A stretch of DNA of 64,000 nucleotides from HLUCCA09 sp038745585 (GTDB lineage: Bacteria > Pseudomonadota > Alphaproteobacteria > Rhodobacterales > Rhodobacteraceae), in NCBI GenBank assembly GCA_038745585.1, contig JBCDLH010000001.1, forward strand, positions 526,380-590,379, given 5' to 3'. Position numbers and translations under genes: made by a program. Numbering within the stretch: the stretch's first letter is position 1; each line of letters begins with the position of its first letter. A model generated the notes under the pieces. The model saw nothing but the letters and a program-made list of their open reading frames with translations. It was not told where the DNA came from and made no database searches. This document shows, piece by piece, positions 44,798 through 52,214 of the stretch.

Positions 44798-46090
44798 ATG
44801 GTCGACATCGCCACACGCGTCTGGAACCACAAATGGAAAATCGACCCGATCGTGCGCTCGCTGATCGACACCGATTTCTACAAGCTCCTGATGTGCCAAT
44901 CCGTATTTCGTAACAAGCCGGATACGCGGGTCACGTTCAGCCTGATCAACCGGACGCAATCTGTGCCGCTCGCGCGCCTGATCGACGAGGGGGAACTGCG
45001 CGAGCAGCTCGACCACGTCCGATCGCTCTCCCTCAGCCGTGGCGAAAGCACATGGCTGCGCGGGAACATGTTCTATGGCAAGCGCCAGATGTTTCGCCCC
45101 GACTTTATGGAGTGGTTCGAACGGTTGCGCCTACCGCCCTACATCCTCGAGAGGCGTGGCGACCAGTATGAGCTGACCTTTGAGGGCAGCTGGCCCGAAG
45201 TCATGCTTTGGGAGATCCCGGCCCTGGCGATCCTGATGGAGCTGCGAGGCCGCGCTGTTCTCCACGATATGGGCCGCTTCGAGCTGCAGGTCCTTTATGC
45301 CCGTGCCATGACGCGGATCTGGGAGAAGGTCGAGCGCCTGCGCGGACTCGACCAGTTGCGCATCGCCGATTTCGGCACGCGGCGGCGGCATTCCTTTCTG
45401 TGGCAGGATTGGTGCGTGCGGGCGATGCAGGAGGGCCTCGGCGACGCCTTTACGGGCACCTCGAACTGCCTCATTGCCAAGAACCGCGATCTGGAAGCGA
45501 TCGGCACCAACGCCCATGAACTGCCGATGGTCTATGCCGCCTTGGCCGAGAGCGACGCCGCCCTCGCGGGCGCCCCCTATCGCGTGCTCGCCGATTGGCA
45601 TGAGGAGCATGACGGCAACTTGCGCATCATCCTGCCCGACACCTACGGGACAGAGGGCTTTCTTGCGCACGCGCCAGACTGGCTTGCGCGGTGGACCGGG
45701 ATCCGCATCGATAGCGGCGATCCGGGCGCGGGTGCTGAAACCGCGATCCGCTGGTGGCGGGACAGGGGCGAGGACCCGCGCGAAAAGCTCGTGATCTTTT
45801 CCGACGGCCTCGACGTCGACCGCATCGTCGAGCTTCAGGAGCGGTTCGTGGGACGTGTGCGCGTCAGCTTTGGCTGGGGCACGCTGCTCACCAACGATTT
45901 TCGCGACCTAGCACGGGGTGACGCCCTCGCGCCGTTTTCGCTCGTCTGTAAAGCGGTCGCTGCGAATGGCAGGCCGACGGTTAAGCTCTCGGACAATCCC
46001 AACAAAGCGATGGGGCCCGAGGCCGAGATCCAGCGCTACAAACGCGTCTTTGCGGTCGGCCACCAGGATGCCGCTCAGCTCGTCGTCTAG
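44798..46090 (+). CDS. pncB: Nicotinate phosphoribosyltransferase
   Basis: 430 residues, family length. It makes nicotinate mononucleotide from nicotinate and PRPP in NAD salvage. The N-terminal SLIDTDFYKLLMCQSVF, the central DFGTRRRHSF and GTSNCLIAK, and IDSGDPGAGAE plus FSDGLDVDRI are canonical. ATG 44798 follows GAGAGGAG. The gap of 186 bases after the kinase gene has no supported reading frame. Works with the product of PncA. Confidence 0.96.
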   Translation: MVDIATRVWNHKWKIDPIVRSLIDTDFYKLLMCQSVFRNKPDTRVTFSLINRTQSVPLARLIDEGELREQLDHVRSLSLSRGESTWLRGNMFYGKRQMFRPDFMEWFERLRLPPYILERRGDQYELTFEGSWPEVMLWEIPALAILMELRGRAVLHDMGRFELQVLYARAMTRIWEKVERLRGLDQLRIADFGTRRRHSFLWQDWCVRAMQEGLGDAFTGTSNCLIAKNRDLEAIGTNAHELPMVYAALAESDAALAGAPYRVLADWHEEHDGNLRIILPDTYGTEGFLAHAPDWLARWTGIRIDSGDPGAGAETAIRWWRDRGEDPREKLVIFSDGLDVDRIVELQERFVGRVRVSFGWGTLLTNDFRDLARGDALAPFSLVCKAVAANGRPTVKLSDNPNKAMGPEAEIQRYKRVFAVGHQDAAQLVV

Positions 46091-46111
46091 GCGAGAGCCC
46101 GTCGCATTGCC

Positions 46112-47056
46112 TCAATACGCCGCAAGAGGAGCGCCCTCCCGCCAGGCGCCGGCAAGGCGCAGGGCCCGCTCGGCATAGGCCCGCTGCCTTTGGTCTCCCG
46201 TTTGGGTGCGTGTCGCCGCCCAACCGCAGGAGGCGAGGGCGCGGAGGAGGAGGCAGAGCGAAACCTCCTCGGCAAGACCGGGCCGTGTCCCGCGTGCGCT
46301 TTGATAGCTTTCGAGCAGGGCGCCGGCGAGGTCTGCGTAGGCAGGCGCCTCGACATGGGCGATCAGCGCCGTCGCCAAGTCATATGCGCGGGGGCCAAGC
46401 CCGCAATCGTCAAAGTCGATCAGCGTCAGGGTTTGCCCATCATCAAGGACGTTATCGGGCAGCATATCTGCATGAATAAACCCGGTATCGAGCGTCTCTC
46501 GCGCATCGAGCATGTCGGCCAGCCTGCGGCGCAGGTCCCGAAGATGCGCCGCTTCGGAAGGCTTGAGCGCGGGGTTCTCCCAAAACCGGCCCCAGCGTGG
46601 CGCCTCCCCAAGAATGGCGTCGGCGCCCCATCGTGGGAGGGTGTCGAGCTGGGGCAAGCCTCCGTCGCCCACCAGCCCATCGGCGGCTTCATGGAACCGC
46701 GCAAGCACTTGTCCGAGGGCGGCAAAGCGCGCGGGCTCCGGCGCGATCGGGGTGCCGTCGGCCCACGTGACGACGCTGGCGGCACGGCCGTCCGGGGCGG
46801 TTGCGAGCCAGTGGCCCTGCCGGGTTTTTACGCCCACGGGGCAGGCCACTCCGTCGGCCGCGAGATGCGCGGTCCACGCGAGCTCTGCCGCGATTGCCTT
46901 CGGCGGACGGTAGCCCTTGCGGTGAAGCCGCAAAGCGGCGCGGGTGCCGCCCGGCAGGCGCACCTTGTAGACGGCGTTCTCTCGGGCCGCGAGCAGGCAA
47001 GGCGGGTCCTCGATCTCCCAGGCCGCAAGCAGCGCGGGGGCCAACGGCGCCGTCAT
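46112..47056 (-). CDS. APH-family phosphotransferase (hydroxylysine kinase-like)
   Basis: 314 residues. An aminoglycoside phosphotransferase/choline kinase-type fold with the catalytic loop GFIHADMLPDNVL and the metal site LIDFDDCG. The next gene encodes an AGXT2L-type PLP enzyme and overlaps it by 4 bases; this pairing matches mammalian hydroxylysine kinase plus 5-phosphohydroxy-lysine phospho-lyase, and fused versions occur in other bacteria. The substrate (5-hydroxylysine, ethanolamine or another amino alcohol) is inferred only from this context. ATG 47056 overlaps the stop of the PLP gene. Confidence 0.82.
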   Translation of the reverse strand: MTAPLAPALLAAWEIEDPPCLLAARENAVYKVRLPGGTRAALRLHRKGYRPPKAIAAELAWTAHLAADGVACPVGVKTRQGHWLATAPDGRAASVVTWADGTPIAPEPARFAALGQVLARFHEAADGLVGDGGLPQLDTLPRWGADAILGEAPRWGRFWENPALKPSEAAHLRDLRRRLADMLDARETLDTGFIHADMLPDNVLDDGQTLTLIDFDDCGLGPRAYDLATALIAHVEAPAYADLAGALLESYQSARGTRPGLAEEVSLCLLLRALASCGWAATRTQTGDQRQRAYAERALRLAGAWREGAPLAAY

Positions 47057-48336
47057 TCCGCCGGCACCGAAGCATGCGCCAATGCGGCCTCCAACGCGTC
47101 GATCAGGCGATCCACATCGTGCCGTGCAAAGGGGAGGGGCGGGCGGATCTTTAAGATGTGCATCCCGCGCCCGATCCGCCCGATGAGCACACCGGCGTCC
47201 TTCATCCGCTCGACCACATCTTCCGCGAGCCTGGGCGTCGGGCGCCCGTCCAAGGCGAGTTCGACCGCCGCCATAAGCCCGTGGCACGTCCGCCGCGCAA
47301 TGGCCGGATGCGACACGCTGCGCAGACCTTGCGCGAGATAGGCTCCGGTTTCGCGGGCATTGTTCTGAAGCCCTTCGCTCTCGATCACATCGAGCACTTC
47401 AAGGCCGGCCGCGGCCGCAACGGGCGTTGCCGCGAAGGTATTAAAGTAGCCAAAGTGCGCACGAAAGGCCGCCATCGTCTCCGGCGCCGTCACCAAAGCG
47501 GCAAGGGGGAAACCATTGCCCAGCGACTTGCCTAGCACGCAGATATCGGGCGTCACCTCCAAAAGGCCGTGACCCCAAAACTGCGACCCGAGCCGCCCCA
47601 GCCCAGGCTGAACCTCGTCGACGATCAAGAGCCCGCCGGCACGCTGCACCACCTCTACTGCCGGCGCGAGCCAGCCGGCGGAGACATCCGGCAAGCCTTC
47701 ATTGGCAAAAACGGGGCAGACCACCAGCGCGGCGAGCCCGTGTCCCGCCGCGTCGAGCTCTAAGATAGCGTTGCTGATCTGCGCCGCAAACGCCTCCGGC
47801 TGCGCGGGGCGGCTGCCGCCGAGCGGAACCCGGTCATCGGGCGCGGGGATGAGGCGGATGTGGTCGGGATAGCCGCCGACGGGTGGACGCCGCGTCGAGA
47901 GGCGGGACACGGCGGCGGTGTTGCCGTGATAGGTATTGTCGGTCGCGATGATCCCGGTTCGCCCCGTTGCGGCCTCGGCCATGCGCAGCGCGACGTCCAT
48001 CGCCTCGGACCCGGTGCAGGTAAAGAGCGCCTGGGAGAGTGGTGCCGCAAAGGTGGACGTCAGCCGTTCGGCGTACTCGAGAATGCCGTCATGGAGATAG
48101 CGCGAATGGGTATTGAGCCGGCCCATCTGGCGCGACACGGCCGCGACGACCTGCGGGTGGCCATGGCCGACATGGGGCACGTTGTTATAGGCATCAAGGT
48201 AGCGCTTGCCGTCGCGATCCGTGAGCCAGACGCCCCGCCCTTCGACGATGTGGACGGGCGTGCGGTAAAACGTCGGGACGTTCGGGCCGAGAAGACGCGC
48301 CCGCCGCGCCATTGCCGCTGCGAGATCGGGATCCAT
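47053..48336 (-). CDS. Class III PLP-dependent enzyme (AGXT2L-type phospho-lyase/aminotransferase)
   Basis: 427 residues. The stretch AYNNVPHVGHGHPQVVAAV and LNTHSRYLHD is diagnostic of the AGXT2L1/PHYKPL group. CTGSEAMDVALRMAE, DEVQPGLGRLG and the cofactor lysine in VLGKSLGNGFP are present. Group members are phospho-lyases rather than transaminases; they release phosphate and ammonia from phosphoethanolamine or 5-phosphohydroxylysine. ATG 48336 follows GGGGAGGAG and overlaps the arfB stop as TGATG. Coupled to the kinase, so a shared pathway is likely. Confidence 0.9.
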   Translation of the reverse strand: MDPDLAAAMARRARLLGPNVPTFYRTPVHIVEGRGVWLTDRDGKRYLDAYNNVPHVGHGHPQVVAAVSRQMGRLNTHSRYLHDGILEYAERLTSTFAAPLSQALFTCTGSEAMDVALRMAEAATGRTGIIATDNTYHGNTAAVSRLSTRRPPVGGYPDHIRLIPAPDDRVPLGGSRPAQPEAFAAQISNAILELDAAGHGLAALVVCPVFANEGLPDVSAGWLAPAVEVVQRAGGLLIVDEVQPGLGRLGSQFWGHGLLEVTPDICVLGKSLGNGFPLAALVTAPETMAAFRAHFGYFNTFAATPVAAAAGLEVLDVIESEGLQNNARETGAYLAQGLRSVSHPAIARRTCHGLMAAVELALDGRPTPRLAEDVVERMKDAGVLIGRIGRGMHILKIRPPLPFARHDVDRLIDALEAALAHASVPAE

Positions 48337-48758
48337 CACTCCTCCCCCGACACGCGCCCACGCAACGCCTTGGTCTCGGCGCGTTTGGCCTTGGACGCCA
48401 GCCTTCGGCGTTTTGAAGCAAGCGTCGGACGCGTCGCGATGCGCCGCTTGGGGCGTTCGGCAGCCTTGGCGATCAAAGCGGCCAGGCGCGTGCGCGCGAT
48501 CTCGCGATTGCGCGCCTGGCTTCGGGTCTCGTCGACCTTGAGGACAAGCGCGCCGTCCTCTGTCCAACGACGCCCGGCGAGGCGTCTCAGCCGCGCTTTG
48601 ACTGGATCGGGCAAGTTTGGGCTGCGCGCCGCCTCAAAGCGCAGTTCGACCGCCGTCGCGACCTTGTTGACGTTTTGTCCGCCAGGGCCCGACGCGCGAA
48701 TGAACTGCTCGGTGAGTTCCCAATCCTGCAGCGTAATCTGGTCGCTGATGCGGAGCAT
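48336..48758 (-). CDS. arfB: Peptidyl-tRNA hydrolase ArfB (ribosome rescue)
   Basis: 140 residues. MLRISDQITLQDWEL and the GGQ loop (ASGPGGQNVNKVATAVELRF) release peptides from stalled ribosomes; the basic C-terminal tail (RRIATRPTLASKRRRLASK) inserts into the mRNA channel. ATG 48758 follows GGAGGG; an in-frame ATG at 48770 is less likely. It heads the kinase/phospho-lyase operon, an unusual position for a rescue factor. It is the second rescue-related gene in the window besides smpB. Confidence 0.94.
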   Translation of the reverse strand: MLRISDQITLQDWELTEQFIRASGPGGQNVNKVATAVELRFEAARSPNLPDPVKARLRRLAGRRWTEDGALVLKVDETRSQARNREIARTRLAALIAKAAERPKRRIATRPTLASKRRRLASKAKRAETKALRGRVSGEE

Positions 48759-48887
48759 CGCACCCTCCATTTTGCCCCGCCGGGCTTACCATGTCATAGC
48801 GGGTCAAGAACAACGCGGAAAAATGACGTCTTTTCGCATCCTTGCATTTTGTTAACGATCTTCGCACTGCAGCAGCTGGAGGGCAAA

Positions 48888-49307
48888 ATGCTCAACGAGT
48901 TTAAGGAATTCATCGCGCGGGGCAATGTCATGGACATGGCAGTCGGGATTATCATGGGCGCGGCCTTTACCGCTATTGTGACCTCGATGGTCGACGACCT
49001 GATGAACCCGATCATCGCGATCTTCACCGGTGGGATCGACTTCTCGGGCCTCAAGGTCCCCCTGACCGAGGCGGCGGATGGACCCGCCTTCAACTATGGC
49101 AACTTCATCATGGCCGTGATCAATTTCCTGATCGTGGCGTGGGTCGTGTTCCTGCTCGTCAAGGGCGTCAACCGGATGAAGCGCATGATGGAGGCAGAAG
49201 CGGCGGAAAAGGAGAAGGAGCCTGAGGGCCCCACCGAGAAAGACCTGCTCATGGAGATCCGCGACGCGATGGTGGCGCAAAACCAAAGGCAAACGCCGGC
49301 AGAATAA
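48888..49307 (+). CDS. mscL: Large-conductance mechanosensitive channel
   Basis: 139 residues with two membrane helices. MLNEFKEFIARGNVMDMAVGI is the family N-terminus, followed by the TM1 pore helix and a periplasmic loop, and the TM2 NFLIVAWVVFLLV. The tail (KEPEGPTEKDLLMEIRDAMV) is the cytoplasmic bundle. It opens under hypo-osmotic shock. RBS GGAGGG is 48878-48883. It is divergent from arfB. Confidence 0.96.
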   Translation: MLNEFKEFIARGNVMDMAVGIIMGAAFTAIVTSMVDDLMNPIIAIFTGGIDFSGLKVPLTEAADGPAFNYGNFIMAVINFLIVAWVVFLLVKGVNRMKRMMEAEAAEKEKEPEGPTEKDLLMEIRDAMVAQNQRQTPAE

Positions 49308-49343
49308 CGATGGACCTGTGCGCTCAGGTAAGCGGCCAGGGAA

Positions 49344-49377
49344 ACGAAAAAGGGCCGCCTCATGCGAAGCGGCCCTT
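49344..49377 (-). terminator. Intrinsic terminator of the reverse-strand RNA
   Basis: On the reverse strand AAGGGCCGC (49377-49369), a 10-base loop, GCGGCCCTT (49358-49350), then a T-run (49351-49347). The 9-bp stem and T-run are strong in the reverse direction. In the forward direction the stem is followed by TTCCGAGC, so it would end mscL transcripts only weakly. Confidence 0.85.
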
Positions 49378-49458
49378 CCGAGCATCTAGGAGGTGGGATC
49401 GGTCAGGTGCGCCTGACGACTGCGACCCACGCGGGGGCGATTGCGCCCCGGGGCTGCC

Positions 49459-49515
49459 CTAAAGGCGTGCCTCCCGCGCTGTTCCGACACCTCTCTCCAG
49501 TATGACTCTCGACAC
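49459..49515 (-). CDS. 18-residue reading frame with exceptional ribosome-binding site
   Basis: GTG at 49515 to TAG at 49459: MSRVILERGVGTAREARL. The ribosome site GAAAGGAGGTGATCCAG runs into the GTG, with seven bases between GGAGG and GTG. Codons include AGA twice, ATA, GGA and ACA, rare in the neighbouring genes, so the sequence may be constrained as RNA rather than protein. It may be a leader peptide. Translation is inferred only. Confidence 0.4.
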   Translation of the reverse strand: MSRVILERGVGTAREARL

Positions 49516-49660
49516 TGGATCACCTCCTTTCAGTTGTTGCAGTTGCGCGCGAGGGTGGCACATAAGCGCCAAAAGTCAAAGCCTTTCTCTGCGTTGCGGG
49601 AGGAAGGCCGGTCTTGGCCGCCAAACACCGAAAAATCCTCAGCCTTAGGCCGAATGCCCT

Positions 49661-50272
49661 CTAGGCCCCTCGCGGCGCCATCGCCCGCAGGACGATAAGG
49701 CGGAAGGGCACGAGCGCAATGAGCGCGAGCGTCAGTTTCACCCCCCAATCGGCCACCGCGAGCGACACCCAGAGCGGCAGCACTGGCCCGGCGCCAAGCA
49801 GCGGCACGCCCTCTTGCGCCCAGGTCGGCGCGTTTGCGGGCTCGATCCCGTTGAGCGCTGCCGAAAAGGCCACCGAGAAGAAGATCGCGGTGTCCACCGT
49901 CGACCCGACCAGCGTCGAGACTAGGGGAGCGCGCCACCACGCACCGTCGCGCAGCCGATTGAAGACGCCGATATCGAGAAGCTGCGCCGCGAGGAAGGCG
50001 AGCCCGGAGCCGACCGCAATCCGAAGCGTTGTTGCGTCAAACTGCGCGGCGATCAGCGAACAAAGGACCCCGACGATAAATCCCACGACGACGACCTGGC
50101 GCGCGGGCCCGGTGCCGTAGATCCGGTTCATCACGTCGGTGACCAGGAAGGCGAGCGGATAGGTCAGCGCACCCCAGGTGAGCCAGTCGCCCAAGAGGTA
50201 TTGCACGAGGATGTTCGAGGCCACGACGATCGCGGCCATGGCGAGAATGCCGGGCAGAGTTTGACGGGTCAT
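49661..50272 (-). CDS. yhhQ: Queuosine precursor transporter (YhhQ/VUT family)
   Basis: 203 residues, about six membrane helices. ASNILVQYLL, LTYPLAFLVTDVMNRIYG and TLVGSTVDTAIFFSVAF are the family signatures. Relatives import preQ0 or preQ1 for queuosine tRNA modification. ATG 50272 (MTRQTLPGILAMA) is used; the frame to 50713 is not supported. No preQ1 riboswitch could be recognised in the 77 bases upstream. A candidate RNA lies 3' of it on the same strand. Confidence 0.9.
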   Translation of the reverse strand: MTRQTLPGILAMAAIVVASNILVQYLLGDWLTWGALTYPLAFLVTDVMNRIYGTGPARQVVVVGFIVGVLCSLIAAQFDATTLRIAVGSGLAFLAAQLLDIGVFNRLRDGAWWRAPLVSTLVGSTVDTAIFFSVAFSAALNGIEPANAPTWAQEGVPLLGAGPVLPLWVSLAVADWGVKLTLALIALVPFRLIVLRAMAPRGA

Positions 50273-50349
50273 AACGTGTTCCGTTTTGGCAAGGTTGCGG
50301 AGACTTGTCCGGCCAATAGCCCAGTGGGGGCAGCCAGAGAACGCGCCTG

Positions 50350-51333
50350 CTACTCCTGCTCCGCCACGGATGCAAGGGGCGGCACGCCGAGCAGCGCCTC
50401 GACGAGATGGGCCCGCTGAAACCAGCGTGTGTTGTCGTCGGCGACCATGAGCGCCCGAAGCTGCCCCGATCCGTCGCGCCAAACGCCGATCCCTTCGAGG
50501 TTGCCGTAAAGGCCGAGCGGCGAGGTAAAGACGACGCGCCCCGCGAGGACGCGATCCGACGAGCTTTCCGGGACACTGAAGCGGCGAACGCGATTGGCAA
50601 AGCCGACCCCGGCAAACCGCCGTTCCAGCAGGTATAGCGCTGCGTCCGGGCCGAAATCTGCGCCGACCGCCCGCCAGCCGCCGCCGCTCTCGAGCCGTGC
50701 GGCGACCTCCCATATGCCGGTTTCTGGTGTCGCGCTTGGCAGAAGGCGATAGAGCAGGAACGGGCGTCCCGGGGCGCTCGGACGTTCGGCGAGCGTGTAA
50801 AGCGCGCCGCGTGGCCCACGGGCGACGGCCTCCAGCCCGCGATTGGGGTGAAGATCGAAGCGCTCGGGGAAGCCGGGCTTCCAGGTCGCCCGGGCTGCGC
50901 CGGCCCCATAGCCGCGCAGGCGCGCGATACCCTCGAACGTGACATAGGCGTCTCCGTCCGGCTCGCGGATATCGAGCCCTTCGGCATCGGGAAACTCGTC
51001 GATCAAGTCATCGTAGAGCCCGGGCAACACGTGCGGGCGCGGCGCATCGATCCCGGCAAGCGTGCCGTCAGGCTCACGAAGGACGGCGCCCTGCGTCCGC
51101 ATCCCACGGTCCGTTACGACCCAGAAACGGGATCCATCTTGGGAGATGTCGATGCCCGACCAACCGCCGACGATGGGCCCTGCATGGGGCAATTCCACGA
51201 GGGTTGCGCCGGGCGGTGGCCCGATCTCTCGCGCGATCAGGGCCGCGGCGGCAAGGAGCAGAAGGCTAACCGCGAGGGTGAGGGCCGCGATGCCCGCAAG
51301 CAGCGCTAACGCGCGGCCAGGACGCGCTCGCAT
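50350..51333 (-). CDS. Phytase-like beta-propeller esterase, membrane-anchored
   Basis: 327 residues. An N-terminal hydrophobic helix (about 8-33) anchors or exports it; the body matches the 'esterase-like activity of phytase' group by GGWSGIDISQDGSRFWVVTDRG, GLYDDLIDEFPDAEGLDI, NRGLEAVARGPRGALYTLAER and GNLEGIGVWRDGSG. These sit at strand ends of a beta-propeller. Substrate unknown. The start at ATG 51333 makes a 28-base overlap with the end of mepA. Confidence 0.75.
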   Translation of the reverse strand: MRARPGRALALLAGIAALTLAVSLLLLAAAALIAREIGPPPGATLVELPHAGPIVGGWSGIDISQDGSRFWVVTDRGMRTQGAVLREPDGTLAGIDAPRPHVLPGLYDDLIDEFPDAEGLDIREPDGDAYVTFEGIARLRGYGAGAARATWKPGFPERFDLHPNRGLEAVARGPRGALYTLAERPSAPGRPFLLYRLLPSATPETGIWEVAARLESGGGWRAVGADFGPDAALYLLERRFAGVGFANRVRRFSVPESSSDRVLAGRVVFTSPLGLYGNLEGIGVWRDGSGQLRALMVADDNTRWFQRAHLVEALLGVPPLASVAEQE

Positions 51334-52214
51334 TGCTGGGGCAGATCCGCCATCGTGTAGTCCCTCGAATTGCGGCGCCGGGGGGCCGGTTCGGCCGGTT
51401 TCTCGACCTTCTTTGGCGGATTGAGGTAATCCGTCACCCACCACATCAATGTGCTGTCGCACCCGTCACCACCCTTCGAAAGATCGGCCACGGTCGGGGT
51501 CTGCGTGACGCAGTAGCGGTCCCCCCGCGGACATTTGAGTCGCACATGGAAATGATAATTGTGCCCGAAGATGGGCCGGATTCTCTGCAGCCACGCCCGG
51601 TCGGCCCGCGTGGCGGTCTTACACATCTCGATCTTGACCGGTGCCGTGACGAAGACGCGGTCGACGCGCGGGTCGGAGGCGGCGGCCTTGAGAATTTCGC
51701 GGTGCGCGCGGGTCCAATTGCGGTTGACCGAACGCTGATCGGCCGAGCGGACGTTGATCGAGGAGAGCCGCTCGCGGTCGCCCCGACTAAGATTGAGGCG
51801 GGTTGCGGGCTTCATCCAGATGTCGATGTCGAGGCCGATCTGGTGCGATTGATGGCCCGAAGTCATCGGCCCGCCCCGCGGCTGGGAAATGTCGCCGACA
51901 TAGAGGCCCTCCCAGCCCACAGTTGTCGCAAAGCGCGATAGGTCCTTGATGTAGTCGATGGCGACGGGATGCCCCCAATTTCGGTTGCGGCTGAGGCGCA
52001 TCGCCTGCCAGGTCGGCCCGCTCTCGGGCAGTTGAACGAGCCCGGCGGCGCAGCCCTTGGCATAGGAACCGATGGCCGAGGCGGGCTGCGGCGACGCGGT
52101 CTTCTTGGCCCCAAAGAGCTGATTGGCGCGGGTTTGGGCCTCGGCCGCGGGCAAAAGCACCAAGGTCGCGGCAAGGGTTAGGCAGATTGCTGCGATGCGG
52201 GATCTGACGTCCAT
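51306..52214 (-). CDS. mepA: Penicillin-insensitive murein endopeptidase (M74)
   Basis: 302 residues with a signal peptide (LTLAATLVLLPAAEA then Q). Zinc ligands are in GHQSHQIGLDIDIWM and HNYHFHVRLKCP; cysteines (GCAAG, MCKTATRA, KCPRGDRYC, GCDS) could form disulfides. It cuts D-alanyl-meso-DAP crosslinks in the periplasm. The start ATG 52214 lies inside the 3' end of the transporter gene (37-base overlap). Confidence 0.93.
   Translation of the reverse strand: MDVRSRIAAICLTLAATLVLLPAAEAQTRANQLFGAKKTASPQPASAIGSYAKGCAAGLVQLPESGPTWQAMRLSRNRNWGHPVAIDYIKDLSRFATTVGWEGLYVGDISQPRGGPMTSGHQSHQIGLDIDIWMKPATRLNLSRGDRERLSSINVRSADQRSVNRNWTRAHREILKAAASDPRVDRVFVTAPVKIEMCKTATRADRAWLQRIRPIFGHNYHFHVRLKCPRGDRYCVTQTPTVADLSKGGDGCDSTLMWWVTDYLNPPKKVEKPAEPAPRRRNSRDYTMADLPQQCERVLAAR

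Larger units (their letters stand above)
49344..49550 (-). ncRNA. Candidate structured RNA with 16S-tail-complementary ribosome site
   Basis: On the reverse strand the element begins near 49550 (start site not proved) and ends at the terminator. In order it holds a 17-base perfect complement of the 16S 3' tail (49531-49515), an 18-codon frame (49515-49459), a hairpin GGGGCG-CAAT-CGCCCC, a nested hairpin GTCAGG-CGCA-CCTGAC within GTGGG/CCCAC, a CACCTCC segment able to pair with the ribosome site, and the terminator. A TTGACT lies at 49579-49574, but no well-spaced -10 is seen. It could be a small RNA, or the long 3' end of the yhhQ mRNA. I know of no named family it matches. Confidence 0.55.

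Noticed and set aside
49459..49545. A forward-strand copy of the 16S tail as part of an rRNA gene or fragment
   Set aside because: The match stops after CTGGATCACCTCCTTTC; nothing on either side resembles 16S rRNA or an rRNA spacer, and the terminator and reading frame favour the reverse strand.
50273..50349. preQ1 riboswitch upstream of yhhQ
   Set aside because: No match to the known preQ1 class I or II sequence patterns could be made in the 77-base gap.
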